From CAZQDP01 sp964592375 (GTDB lineage Bacteria > Bacillota > Clostridia > RUG12999), in assembly GCA_964592375.1 (NCBI GenBank), contig CAZQDP010000004.1, positions 1 through 64,000 on the forward strand: a DNA stretch of 64,000 nt, given 5' to 3'. The notes below the pieces were generated by a model. That model did not search any database. It worked only from the letters and a program-made list of their open reading frames with translations, and was not told the DNA's origin. The translations under genes and the position numbers were made by a program. Positions 1 through 7,877 of the stretch are shown here, piece by piece (positions within the stretch are counted from its first letter, which is position 1; each line of letters starts with the position of its first letter).

Positions 1-2125
1 GTGCCACTTCGGAAATAAACACATCCGTAATGAGTGCCGACCCGTTATATGTACCTACAAGATCATCTATGGTAGCAGTGCAAGCGATTTTATCCAGGTA
101 ATCACCAATTGAATTGCCAAGGTAATTGTCAATCAGCGCACCGATTAAATTATCCGCATAGCCCAAGGCATCCCCTCCGATATTCACCTTCATCGCCTCG
201 ATAATACCGCTAATATTGGCTTTGAATGCAATCTTTAGCTTTTCTTTTAATTCCTGTTGCATTTCCATTTTGGCATCTTGCAACGCAGCGCTTCCGCCTT
301 GCTTCAAGATGTTCATAAATTCCTCCAGAATTTTTGCTCTGTTAGCTGCAAACTCGGCTCGCATTCCTTCATAAATTTCAATTGAATAGGAATTACTCAG
401 TAGTTTTAATACTTCTTTTTGTGAGATTTCACTTTTTGATAATATTTTGGCGGTTTCTTTGGATGCCTTGGCAATATCGGCCTTGATCATTCTATCACCC
501 ACCAGTTTTATCCCATCATCCAAAAGAAGTTTGCCTTCCTTCGCTAGCCCTAATGTTGTACCGGAAATGGTTTTGGTATTGATTAATACCTTACTTCCAC
601 CAACAAAGGAAAAAGCGATATCCAGACCACCTTCCACAATATCACCTGTGGATGCCTTTTTATTTCCAACCTTGCTGATGCCTTTGCCAAGACCGGTAAA
701 CATCCCGGCAGTAAGCTTTGCTATTCCTCCCACGGCCCAACTTGTATATCCTTTACCGATGGTTGCCTCAACGGCACCCGCAGAAGTAGAGCCTGCAAGG
801 TCTTCCGCTCCCTCAAAATACTCTGTTGCTGTTTTGAGGTGGTCAGAGCCTGATATATTGCTGTTATAATTATCTTTTACTTTTGTAAACCCTTGCGCAA
901 CGTGCTCGCTTATCTCGGAAGCGGTGTTTCCATAATACAGACCAATCCCAACACTATTGACCGTGTTTACAATAGCGGCGGTGGAATCTATCGCAACACC
1001 AAAACCTGTTGTAGCCTTTTGATAAGCGGATTTCACATACCCCCAGCCAGTTGAGAAATATCCTTCAGATGGGGTGGTGGAAGGGGGCGCTTGCTTTAGG
1101 ACTTCCTCTGATTTAAAATAAAAATCGCTATCTCTTGAAGCGGCATATACCGTGCCTGCTTTTGACATAGGAGTAGCAACTGCAAGGATGTATTCCTGAT
1201 CCTGTGCATCTAAGTTTTTAGCTACTTCGTTATTAAAACTTTCAAACAATTGAAGATAATTATGAATGAAGTCAATTTCAGATTGGGAAAAATTCGTCGT
1301 GTCAATCTTGGCAGCCTTTTCTTTTAAAGTCGGGATATTTTCTGCAATAAAAGCAGATGACGCACGCGCAAAATAATAATCTGCGCTTTCAATTTGACGA
1401 AAAGCAAAGCTTATTTTTTCTCGTGACTCGTATATTTTTTTAAGACTATCTTGAAGAGGAGAATTTTGCATCACCTGATCCAGTGTTGCCCCGGAGCTTA
1501 CAAGCTTAGAATTTCCAGTTCCTTCAAACATATTCATGATAATGGCGGCGTATGCAAATAGCCACTGGGCATCTTTCATTGCAAGATTAGCACATTCCAC
1601 AGCTTGAGCGGAGGCTTCATAATCCATATATGCATTGACATATGTATTTTGAGGCTCACTACTGCGAAGCACCTTGTACCTTGCATTTGCCAGTGCTTGA
1701 GAAGTCTGGAATTTTGAAATTTTTAGAAATGCATCTCGCACGGTCATGCCCGATTCCGGTTTCTCTTTGAGCACAACTTCAAAATAATTCATGAGTGAAG
1801 TGCGCACCGCTTCAAAGGCGGGTGTGGATTCATCCACCAACTTACACATGGTATCGCATTCAGATAGAATATACTTTGCTTTTTCAGCTTTTGCCTTTTC
1901 ATAGCCTATCGCTCCCGGAAAAGGTAATGGCTGTGCTCCGGCGTAAAAGGGATTATAGGCAACAATGGTTTGCGTGGAATCGTTTTCTAGAAAATAATTG
2001 ACACTACTTTCACTTAGCTTGTATTGAAAGTGAATGGGTTCATTTCCGCTAAGCTGCTTGCACCCTGGTAATAATCCAATAACCAACGCCAAAAGAATTG
2101 TGAAAATCACGATTTTTTTCATCAT
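1..2125 (-). CDS. Large uncharacterised lipoprotein (3' end outside window)
   Basis: An open frame of 708 codons runs off the left edge, so the C-terminus is missing. ATG at 2125 (or the adjacent ATG at 2122) follows a GGAGGG site at 2132-2137. The N-terminus is a short basic, hydrophobic signal ending in a lipobox LLPGC (Cys about residue 21), so the mature protein should be lipid-anchored outside the membrane. Residues about 30-340 look helical and soluble. Residues about 350-400 and 440-500 are rich in Gly, Ala and Ser with long hydrophobic runs, like glycine-zipper helices. The rest is Lys/Glu-rich and helical. I recognise no family and see no catalytic motif. It stands alone on its strand, and the terminator at 2259-2291 isolates it from the MFS gene. 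Confidence 0.85.
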   Translation of the reverse strand, partial: MMKKIVIFTILLALVIGLLPGCKQLSGNEPIHFQYKLSESSVNYFLENDSTQTIVAYNPFYAGAQPLPFPGAIGYEKAKAEKAKYILSECDTMCKLVDESTPAFEAVRTSLMNYFEVVLKEKPESGMTVRDAFLKISKFQTSQALANARYKVLRSSEPQNTYVNAYMDYEASAQAVECANLAMKDAQWLFAYAAIIMNMFEGTGNSKLVSSGATLDQVMQNSPLQDSLKKIYESREKISFAFRQIESADYYFARASSAFIAENIPTLKEKAAKIDTTNFSQSEIDFIHNYLQLFESFNNEVAKNLDAQDQEYILAVATPMSKAGTVYAASRDSDFYFKSEEVLKQAPPSTTPSEGYFSTGWGYVKSAYQKATTGFGVAIDSTAAIVNTVNSVGIGLYYGNTASEISEHVAQGFTKVKDNYNSNISGSDHLKTATEYFEGAEDLAGSTSAGAVEATIGKGYTSWAVGGIAKLTAGMFTGLGKGISKVGNKKASTGDIVEGGLDIAFSFVGGSKVLINTKTISGTTLGLAKEGKLLLDDGIKLVGDRMIKADIAKASKETAKILSKSEISQKEVLKLLSNSYSIEIYEGMRAEFAANRAKILEEFMNILKQGGSAALQDAKMEMQQELKEKLKIAFKANISGIIEAMKVNIGGDALGYADNLIGALIDNYLGNSIGDYLDKIACTATIDDLVGTYNGSALITDVFISEVA

Positions 2126-2258
2126 AAACAACCCTCCATTTATATTTTTAATCACTAATTTATCGCATACATAATCGTTAATATAATAGAAAGTATAAAT
2201 ATTTGGATAATATAGCACATTATATCATGTATGCCATCAATTGTAAATGGATAATGCA

Positions 2259-2291
2259 AAAAATCCGAAGCTTTCACTTCGGATTTTTTAT
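2259..2291 (-). terminator. Rho-independent terminator of the MFS transporter gene
   Basis: A stem of about 10-12 bp (AATCCGAAG paired with CTTCGGATT) around a 6-nt loop has A/T tracts on both sides. Read on the minus strand it ends in a T run 29 nt after the transporter stop codon. It could work in both directions. Confidence 0.85.
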
Positions 2292-2319
2292 GGGAATATA
2301 TAAGGCTATTTATACGGAT

Positions 2320-3567
2320 TTAAGCTTCCTTCTTCAGCGCCGGAGGCTTTAAGAAAAGCATCATCAATCCGCCAGCTAAAGCGGCAAGGGAGGCAATCAC
2401 AAATGCAGGAAACATTAGGTTGATATCGGCTTTTGCAATATTTTTATAGTAGCCTGCGATGTAAGATGAGATGACTGCACCAGCGCCAAAACCAAGCAGA
2501 ACCATTCCATAATTTGTGGCCATAAATTTCGTGCCCCAATAATCAGCAGTCAGCGCAGGGAAATTACTAAGGAAGCCGCCGTAGAAGAAGCCGATAAGAC
2601 CGATTAACACAAAGATCCAGTATCCGGGGGCAACATTTACAAACAATGACAATATACAAGTACCAAAAAGTAAAATGACAATGGTCTTCTGACGACCTAA
2701 CCGATCGGAAGCCCATCCCCAAAACAGCCTTCCGGCAGCATTGCAAATGGATATAACAAGCACACCGACGGTTGCAACATCTCCGAGGTTTCTGGCGATG
2801 GCAATTGGCTTTGCAAATCCAATCATCATGAGGCCGCCCATGCACGCCACCAAAAGAGCAAGTGTTACAATATAGAACTGAGGCATTTTCAGCACCTGAG
2901 AGGGAGTATAGTCTTGATGCGCCATACCTGCCTTCGGAGCAGGTGGCTCCCAGCCTTGTGGCTTAAAGCCTGCAGGAGGGTTTTTAATGAAAAATCCGCC
3001 GATTGAGCACACAACGATGAATACCAAAGCCAAAACGGCAAAGGTTTTCTGCTCTCCGTCGCCTGCCTGGCCGGTGGCAAAGCTTTTAATGACCGCTTCT
3101 ACAATCGGAGCAAAGATTACGCCGCCAAGGCCTAAGGAAGCGACAATAACACCGGTAATGAGGCCTCTTTTATCGGGAAACCATTTCTGAGAGCAGGCAA
3201 TGGTGGTGGAGTATGTAAAGCCCATTCCGATACCACCCAAAAGGCCGTAAGTGACCCAAAGAAGCCAAGGAGATGAGTTTGTCACAAAAGAAGCGCAAAA
3301 GAAGCCGATAGATAAAATAACGCCGCCAATGATGACAATGAGCCGAGGCCCGTATTTGTCTTGTAATTTTCCTCCAATGGTGCTGCCAATGGTTAAGGTT
3401 GCAAGTAATAGTGAAAAGGTAAGCGCAGCTGCCGCATTATCGCCGCCAAATAGCTTAGCTGCAATGCCATTTTGAAAGATGCTCCAAATATATGCGGTTC
3501 CAAGGCATAGCTGAATTGCGATTGAAGCAAAGATAGGAACCAATCGATTTACTTTTTGATTCTCCAT
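2320..3567 (-). CDS. OFA-type MFS transporter (organic acid transport)
   Basis: This is a 415-residue major-facilitator protein with 12 predicted membrane helices and a soluble central loop at about 195-225. The first helix carries GTAYIWSIFQ, characteristic of the OFA branch (oxalate/formate antiporter, YhjX-like pyruvate and lactate carriers). The substrate cannot be read from sequence; a small organic acid is likely. ATG at 3567 is preferred over an upstream in-frame GTG at 3606 because it has GGAGGTA 5 nt upstream. It lies beyond the 3' end of the Crp/Fnr-type regulator on the same strand but has its own promoter at 3616-3644. The terminator follows at 2259-2291. Confidence 0.88.
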   Translation of the reverse strand: MENQKVNRLVPIFASIAIQLCLGTAYIWSIFQNGIAAKLFGGDNAAAALTFSLLLATLTIGSTIGGKLQDKYGPRLIVIIGGVILSIGFFCASFVTNSSPWLLWVTYGLLGGIGMGFTYSTTIACSQKWFPDKRGLITGVIVASLGLGGVIFAPIVEAVIKSFATGQAGDGEQKTFAVLALVFIVVCSIGGFFIKNPPAGFKPQGWEPPAPKAGMAHQDYTPSQVLKMPQFYIVTLALLVACMGGLMMIGFAKPIAIARNLGDVATVGVLVISICNAAGRLFWGWASDRLGRQKTIVILLFGTCILSLFVNVAPGYWIFVLIGLIGFFYGGFLSNFPALTADYWGTKFMATNYGMVLLGFGAGAVISSYIAGYYKNIAKADINLMFPAFVIASLAALAGGLMMLFLKPPALKKEA

Positions 3568-3615
3568 TTTTGTACCTCCCATTATTTGATCTTTGGATTT
3601 CACCAAAGTCGTATT

Positions 3616-3644
3616 ATTTTAACATATTTCCGGTTCAGATGCAA
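3616..3644 (-). promoter_or_regulatory. Sigma-A promoter for the MFS transporter
   Basis: On the minus strand, -35 TTGCAT (3644-3639) and -10 TAAAAT (3621-3616) are separated by 17 bp, about 50 nt upstream of the start codon. An imperfect inverted repeat (AAACAAA and TTTGTTT, around 3668-3690) lies just upstream of the -35 and might be an operator. Confidence 0.6.
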
Positions 3645-3759
3645 TCCTTCGACAGGGATTGCCGTGATAAAACAAATTGTATTTTGTTTATATGTGAAAA
3701 AGCAGTATTCATTAAAAAATTATTTACTTGAGATGGATGTTATAATTAAAAGCGAGAGA

Positions 3760-4440
3760 TTATTCAACAATTTGCTCTATTTTAAGCAGTTTTATGGTTT
3801 CTTTATGAAAATCAATGAGTCCTTCATCACGCATCAAGCATAATTCTCTGGACATGGAAGGACGAGAGACATTTAAAAACTCCGCAAGCTCGTTCCGGTT
3901 CAAGGGTAGATTAAAGGTGGTGCTCTTATTAAAATAATATTGCTCACAAAAAAACCTTGATAGCTTCTGACGGATACCCTTTAATGATAAATACTCTACT
4001 TTGTTATTTAGCATGAGTGCCTTATTAGATACGATTTCCAAAAGATTTTGAACAATCCTGCGATGAAAAGGACACACCTGCATACAATCACTGATTATTT
4101 TGCTTCGCGTAAAATACATAATTGTACAAGGCTGCTGGGCAATAACCGTGGCCGGCCAACTCCTTTTGCTGGAAAAAAGAATGATTTCGCCAAACTCCTC
4201 GCCCTGCGAAAGAAGCTTCATGATGATGCGGCTTCCGTCCACCATTTCTTTGGTCACAGCCGCACTGCCAAATAGCACAACGCCCATGCCGATGAGTGGT
4301 TCACCTGATATTGTAATACATTCATTTTTGCGATACTCCTTGATTTGAGGGTCAAGGCATGTAAGCATTTTCTCTATATCTTCCGGGTCTACTCCTTTAA
4401 ACAAAGCACTTTTTGAGAGTACGTCAATATTTTTATTCAA
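3760..4440 (-). CDS. Crp/Fnr-family transcriptional regulator
   Basis: The 226-residue protein has a cyclic-nucleotide-binding-like beta-barrel at about residues 12-125, a dimerisation helix and a C-terminal Crp-type helix-turn-helix at about 180-212 (NRNELAEFLNVSRPSMSREL). No N-terminal cluster of four cysteines as in E. coli FNR is present, so a classical oxygen-sensing Fe-S cluster is unlikely. It is divergent from the ferredoxin-hcp operon, an arrangement typical of HcpR-like regulators of nitrosative-stress genes, and a perfect palindrome lies in the shared intergenic region. Control of hcp is inferred from this context. The effector is unknown. Confidence 0.85.
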   Translation of the reverse strand: MNKNIDVLSKSALFKGVDPEDIEKMLTCLDPQIKEYRKNECITISGEPLIGMGVVLFGSAAVTKEMVDGSRIIMKLLSQGEEFGEIILFSSKRSWPATVIAQQPCTIMYFTRSKIISDCMQVCPFHRRIVQNLLEIVSNKALMLNNKVEYLSLKGIRQKLSRFFCEQYYFNKSTTFNLPLNRNELAEFLNVSRPSMSRELCLMRDEGLIDFHKETIKLLKIEQIVE

Positions 4441-4463
4441 ACTATTCTCATCCTTTTTTTGTA

Positions 4464-4502
4464 TCTGTAGCTACAGACGAATTACCATTATTATAGTATA
4501 CT
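4464..4502 (+). promoter_or_regulatory. Palindromic operator and promoter of ferredoxin-hcp
   Basis: TCTGTAGCTACAGA at 4464-4477 is a perfect 14-bp palindrome between the divergent regulator and ferredoxin genes. A -10-like TATACT at 4497-4502 (or TATAGT at 4492-4497) has no good -35 box. With a start site near 4509-4512 the palindrome centre falls at about -39 to -41, the class II activator position of Crp/Fnr proteins. The sequence is directly visible; the function is inferred. Confidence 0.55.
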
Positions 4503-4544
4503 ATCATCATGAAAGCAAGTCTACAATGAAAAGAGGCAAGAAAC

Positions 4545-5264
4545 ATGAAAAGAAATATTATTCAAATCAATCAGGAAAAATGTAACGGATGCGGCCTATG
4601 TGTAGATGCCTGCCACGAAGGCGCACTTAGGCTTATTGATGGAAAAGCTCAGTTGATTTCAGATAGTTATTGCGATGGCCTCGGAGCATGCCTGCCACAA
4701 TGTCCCACTGATGCGATTACCATTGAGGAGCGAGAAGCGGCCGCGTTTGATGAAGAGATGGTGAAACTGAACATGGAACAAAAACAGAGTAAAATGGAGC
4801 CGCCGGCATGTGGTTGTCCCGGCGCTACCGCCAGAACAATCCCCCAAAAACCACAGCAGGAGTCTTTTGTGCAAGAGGCACAGGTAGCGGACTCTTCAAA
4901 TCTTCGCCAGTGGCCGTGCCAGATAAAACTGGTACCGGCAGGGGCCCCATATATGCAAAATGCCAATTTGCTCATTGCTGCGGACTGTACAGCGTATGCA
5001 TATGCGAATTTTCATAAAAAGTTTATGAACGGTAAAATAACACTCATTGGATGTCCAAAACTCGATGAGGGTGATTATTCAGAAAAACTTACGGATATAC
5101 TAATGCAAAATGACATCAACAGCATTACCACACTGCGTATGGAGGTTCCTTGCTGCGGCGGGATTGTTCATGCTGTAAAAAACGCACTGAAGCGAAGTGG
5201 CAAGATCATTCCATGGAAGGTAGTTACTATTTCTACGGATGGAGAAATCATTGAGGAAGTATAA
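4545..5264 (+). CDS. Ferredoxin-like 4Fe-4S protein, hcp partner
   Basis: The 239-residue protein has an N-terminal ferredoxin domain. The first motif is C13-x2-C16-x2-C19-x3-C23. The second is C43-x5-C49-x3-C53-P, which lacks one canonical Cys (Leu46 sits there). A Glu/Gln-rich linker and a second domain (about residues 125-239) follow, with several further Cys including a CCGG near residue 205. Related proteins are commonly encoded next to hcp and are presumed to supply it with electrons. The start has AGAGG upstream. hcp follows 50 nt downstream with its own GGGAGGT site, so the two are probably co-transcribed. Confidence 0.82.
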   Translation: MKRNIIQINQEKCNGCGLCVDACHEGALRLIDGKAQLISDSYCDGLGACLPQCPTDAITIEEREAAAFDEEMVKLNMEQKQSKMEPPACGCPGATARTIPQKPQQESFVQEAQVADSSNLRQWPCQIKLVPAGAPYMQNANLLIAADCTAYAYANFHKKFMNGKITLIGCPKLDEGDYSEKLTDILMQNDINSITTLRMEVPCCGGIVHAVKNALKRSGKIIPWKVVTISTDGEIIEEV

Positions 5265-5314
5265 AAGATTGATAATGGGGTTCCATTTCATAAATAATTG
5301 AGGGAGGTATTACA

Positions 5315-6877
5315 ATGTCGGAAATGTTTTGTTTTCAATGTGAACAGACAGCGGGAGGAAAGGGTTGTACCCGCGTTGGGGTATGTGGAAAAAACGCAGA
5401 GGTAGCAGGTGATCAGGATAAGCTTACCTGCGCCATGATTGGTCTTGCACGGGCAGTGGGCGACAATCCGGGCAAGGAAGCGGATGAACTTATTATGCAG
5501 GGTTTATTTACAACCGTAACCAATGTGAGTTTTGATGCCAGCGCAATTGAGCAGCTCACCGAAAAAATTCAGAAGCTTAAAGAAAAAATGGGTGGCGCAG
5601 AAGATTTTTCTGCCGATACACTATGGGAAGGGGATACCGATATCATCTCTCTTCGCTCAACCTTGCTTTTAGGAATGCGTGGCATGGCCGCATATGCATA
5701 TCACGCTTATGTACTCGGAAAAACAGACCCGGAGGTGATGGCGTGGTTTTATAAGGGACTCAAGGCTTTTGCAATGGACCACACGGTGGAACAGTGGATT
5801 TCTCTTTTGATGGAGTTTGGACAAATCAACTTAAAGTGTATGGCTCTGCTTGATGAGGCAAATACAGGAGCATATGGACATCCCGTGCCTACGCGCGTCA
5901 CGACGCATATCGAAAAAGGTCCGTTCATTGTTGTTTCGGGGCATGATCTTCTTGATTTACAGCAACTGCTTGAGCAAACACAAGGGAAGAACATCAATAT
6001 TTATACACATGGGGAAATGCTGCCGGCACATGGATACCCAGGGCTTAATAAGTTTGCACATCTAAAAGGGAATTTTGGTACAGCATGGCAAAACCAGCAG
6101 AAGGAATTAGACCAAATTCCTGCACCTATTTTGTTTACCACAAACTGTTTAATGACTCCAAAAGCAAGTTATGCAGATAGAGTGTATACGACTGCAGTTG
6201 TCGGTTTTCCAAATCTTACGCATATTGATGAAGGAAAAGATGGCGTAAAGGACTTTTTGCCGATTATTGAAAAAGCACTTGCGCTTGGCGGATTTGCTAC
6301 CGACCAGCTAAACACCGGCATTAACGGCGGCTTCGAGTTGACTACAGGATTTGCAAGAAACGCTGTGCTTGGCGTGGCAGATAAGGTGATAGAAGCGGTT
6401 AAGGGTGGAAAAATTAAGCATTTTTTCTTGGTCGGCGGATGTGATGGGGCAAAACCGGGTAGAAACTATTATACGGAATTTGTGCAAAAGGCGCCACGTG
6501 ATACGGTTATTCTCACCCTTGCTTGCGGCAAGTTTCGGTTTAACGACATGGATTTGGGGGATATTGATGGATTACCACGCCTCATGGATATGGGGCAGTG
6601 CAACGATGCCTATTCCGCTATTCAAGTGGCATTAGCACTAAGCAATGCGTTTGGATGCAGCGTAAATGAGCTACCATTAACCCTTGTGTTATCATGGTAT
6701 GAACAAAAAGCGGTATGCATTCTACTCACCCTACTCTCACTTGGCATTCATAATATCTATATTGGGCCTACACTACCGGCATTTCTTTCGGCAAATGTAC
6801 TCAGCGTTTTGGTGGATACATTTCATCTTACCCCAATTGGCCTTCCGGAGGAGGATTTAAAAGCAATTTTAGGATAG
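5315..6877 (+). CDS. hcp: Hybrid-cluster protein (hydroxylamine reductase / NO-stress protein)
   Basis: The 520-residue protein matches Hcp along its length. The N-terminal cluster motif is C6-x2-C9-x8-C18-x5-C24. Later come the hybrid-cluster ligand segments: GHDLLDL (His), HGEMLPA (Glu), TNCLMTPK (Cys), VGGCDGAKPGR (Cys), LACGKFRFN and MGQCNDAY (Cys) and LSWYEQKAV (Glu). Hcp is cytoplasmic, reduces hydroxylamine in vitro and acts on NO in vivo in anaerobes. A strong GGGAGGT site precedes the ATG. The gene follows the ferredoxin and is presumably controlled by the divergent Crp/Fnr-type regulator. Confidence 0.96.
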   Translation: MSEMFCFQCEQTAGGKGCTRVGVCGKNAEVAGDQDKLTCAMIGLARAVGDNPGKEADELIMQGLFTTVTNVSFDASAIEQLTEKIQKLKEKMGGAEDFSADTLWEGDTDIISLRSTLLLGMRGMAAYAYHAYVLGKTDPEVMAWFYKGLKAFAMDHTVEQWISLLMEFGQINLKCMALLDEANTGAYGHPVPTRVTTHIEKGPFIVVSGHDLLDLQQLLEQTQGKNINIYTHGEMLPAHGYPGLNKFAHLKGNFGTAWQNQQKELDQIPAPILFTTNCLMTPKASYADRVYTTAVVGFPNLTHIDEGKDGVKDFLPIIEKALALGGFATDQLNTGINGGFELTTGFARNAVLGVADKVIEAVKGGKIKHFFLVGGCDGAKPGRNYYTEFVQKAPRDTVILTLACGKFRFNDMDLGDIDGLPRLMDMGQCNDAYSAIQVALALSNAFGCSVNELPLTLVLSWYEQKAVCILLTLLSLGIHNIYIGPTLPAFLSANVLSVLVDTFHLTPIGLPEEDLKAILG

Positions 6878-6915
6878 TATCGGGTACGTGCGTGCAATAA
6901 ATATATAAAAAGTTC

Positions 6916-6944
6916 TTTACATTGGCAAATTGTTGTTGTATAAT
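6916..6944 (+). promoter_or_regulatory. Sigma-A promoter for pgsA
   Basis: TTTACA (6916-6921) and TATAAT (6939-6944) are separated by exactly 17 bp, about 75 nt upstream of the pgsA start. Confidence 0.8.
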
Positions 6945-7019
6945 ATCATCAATGTGCATTGCATATGTATAGGAAAGTAAAATGCTTTTTATATAAAAAT
7001 GTAACGGAGGAATTTCTCT

Positions 7020-7547
7020 GTGATGAATTTGCCTAATATCCTCACAATCATTCGTCTGTTTATGGTGCCTGTGTTTGCATATCTATTTTATGTTGACAGA
7101 GCGTGGGCGGTTGGTATTTTTGTTTTGGCATGTATTACAGATGTTGTCGATGGGCTTATTGCACGCAGGTTTCATTTGGTCACCCGCATTGGGGCTTTTT
7201 TGGACCCATTGGCAGATAAACTGATGCAGATTATGGTTTTGGTATGCTTATATACATCCGGTCAGTTTCCGTCCTATGCATTTTATACGATCTTTATAAA
7301 AGAGTTCGTCATGGTTGCCGGAAGCATCTATATATATAAGGAAAACATGACGGTGAAAGCCAGCGTTTGGGGAAAGCTTTCCACGGTAATCACGGCAATC
7401 GGTGTATCGGCAATCCTTATATTTAATTCCATGATTGTGCAATATGTGCAGTATATCGGAATCGTGATTGTGGCGGCCGCACTATTTGCACTTGCTAATT
7501 ATACAGTCATGTTTAAAAACATGAAAAATGAACAAAATAAAGCATAA
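7020..7547 (+). CDS. pgsA: CDP-diacylglycerol--glycerol-3-phosphate 3-phosphatidyltransferase
   Basis: The 175-residue integral membrane enzyme makes phosphatidylglycerophosphate, the first committed step to phosphatidylglycerol. The CDP-alcohol phosphotransferase signature DGx2ARx8Gx3Dx3D is complete at about residues 42-64 (DGLIARR through GAFLDPLAD). About five to six hydrophobic helices cover the rest, and the length is normal for the family. The start is GTG at 7020, 9 nt after GGAGG at 7006-7010; the following ATG at 7023 is a possible alternative. The gene has its own promoter and is separated from pheST by the T-box leader. Confidence 0.93.
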   Translation: MMNLPNILTIIRLFMVPVFAYLFYVDRAWAVGIFVLACITDVVDGLIARRFHLVTRIGAFLDPLADKLMQIMVLVCLYTSGQFPSYAFYTIFIKEFVMVAGSIYIYKENMTVKASVWGKLSTVITAIGVSAILIFNSMIVQYVQYIGIVIVAAALFALANYTVMFKNMKNEQNKA

Positions 7548-7552
7548 AACGC

Positions 7553-7581
7553 TTGCAAATATAAAATGATTATGGTAAAAT
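7553..7581 (+). promoter_or_regulatory. Sigma-A promoter for the pheST operon leader
   Basis: TTGCAA (7553-7558) and TAAAAT (7576-7581) are separated by 17 bp. Transcription should start near 7588, just ahead of the T-box RNA. Confidence 0.75.
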
Positions 7582-7587
7582 AGGAAA

Positions 7588-7845
7588 AAATCAATACAAA
7601 GGCTATGAATGGGTTTAGTAGGATGTAAGCTACGTACAGAGAGAGGTAGGCCATAGGCTGGGAGCCGCCTTCGAGAAGCGATATGCCGAAATTTCGCCCG
7701 GGAGCCGTCTGCCTGAACAAACCTCTATCGTAAGGCAAGACCGGGAAAAGCCCGTTACAGCTTATGAGTGTCTGCATTGGCAGGAATTTGGGTGGTACCG
7801 CGGAATCATAAACTCCGTCCCTTTTTAGGGCGGAGTTTTTTTGTT
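7588..7845 (+). ncRNA. T-box leader RNA (Phe) controlling pheST
   Basis: The conserved T-box sequence GGGTGGTACCGCGGAA lies at 7789-7804 and is followed by an intrinsic terminator: AACTCCG-t-CCC, a short loop, GGGCGGAGTT and a T run (7811-7842). Upstream, GCTGGGAG (about 7658-7665) matches the Stem I AG-bulge region, and GAAATTTC (7688-7695) probably forms the 3' side of the specifier loop with TTC (Phe) at 7693-7695. Uncharged tRNA-Phe should favour antitermination. The exact specifier register is inferred; the Phe assignment rests mainly on the downstream genes. Confidence 0.9.
7811..7842 (+). terminator. T-box regulated terminator
   Basis: A GC-rich stem of 10 bp with one bulged T is followed by seven T residues, directly downstream of the T-box sequence. 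The competing antiterminator would use the GGTACCGCGG segment. Confidence 0.88.
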
Positions 7846-7877
7846 TTAAGTGATATTCATACAGGAAGGTGAAATGC

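Noticed and set aside
447..869. Open frame of 140 codons on the plus strand
   Set aside because: It is antisense to the continuous lipoprotein frame, has no ribosome binding site and has a composition typical of a reverse-frame shadow.
3556..3843. Plus-strand frame of 95 codons between the MFS and regulator genes
   Set aside because: It has no ribosome site, overlaps the ends of both flanking genes antisense and encodes a low-complexity hydrophobic/lysine-rich product; the region is explained by the MFS promoter.
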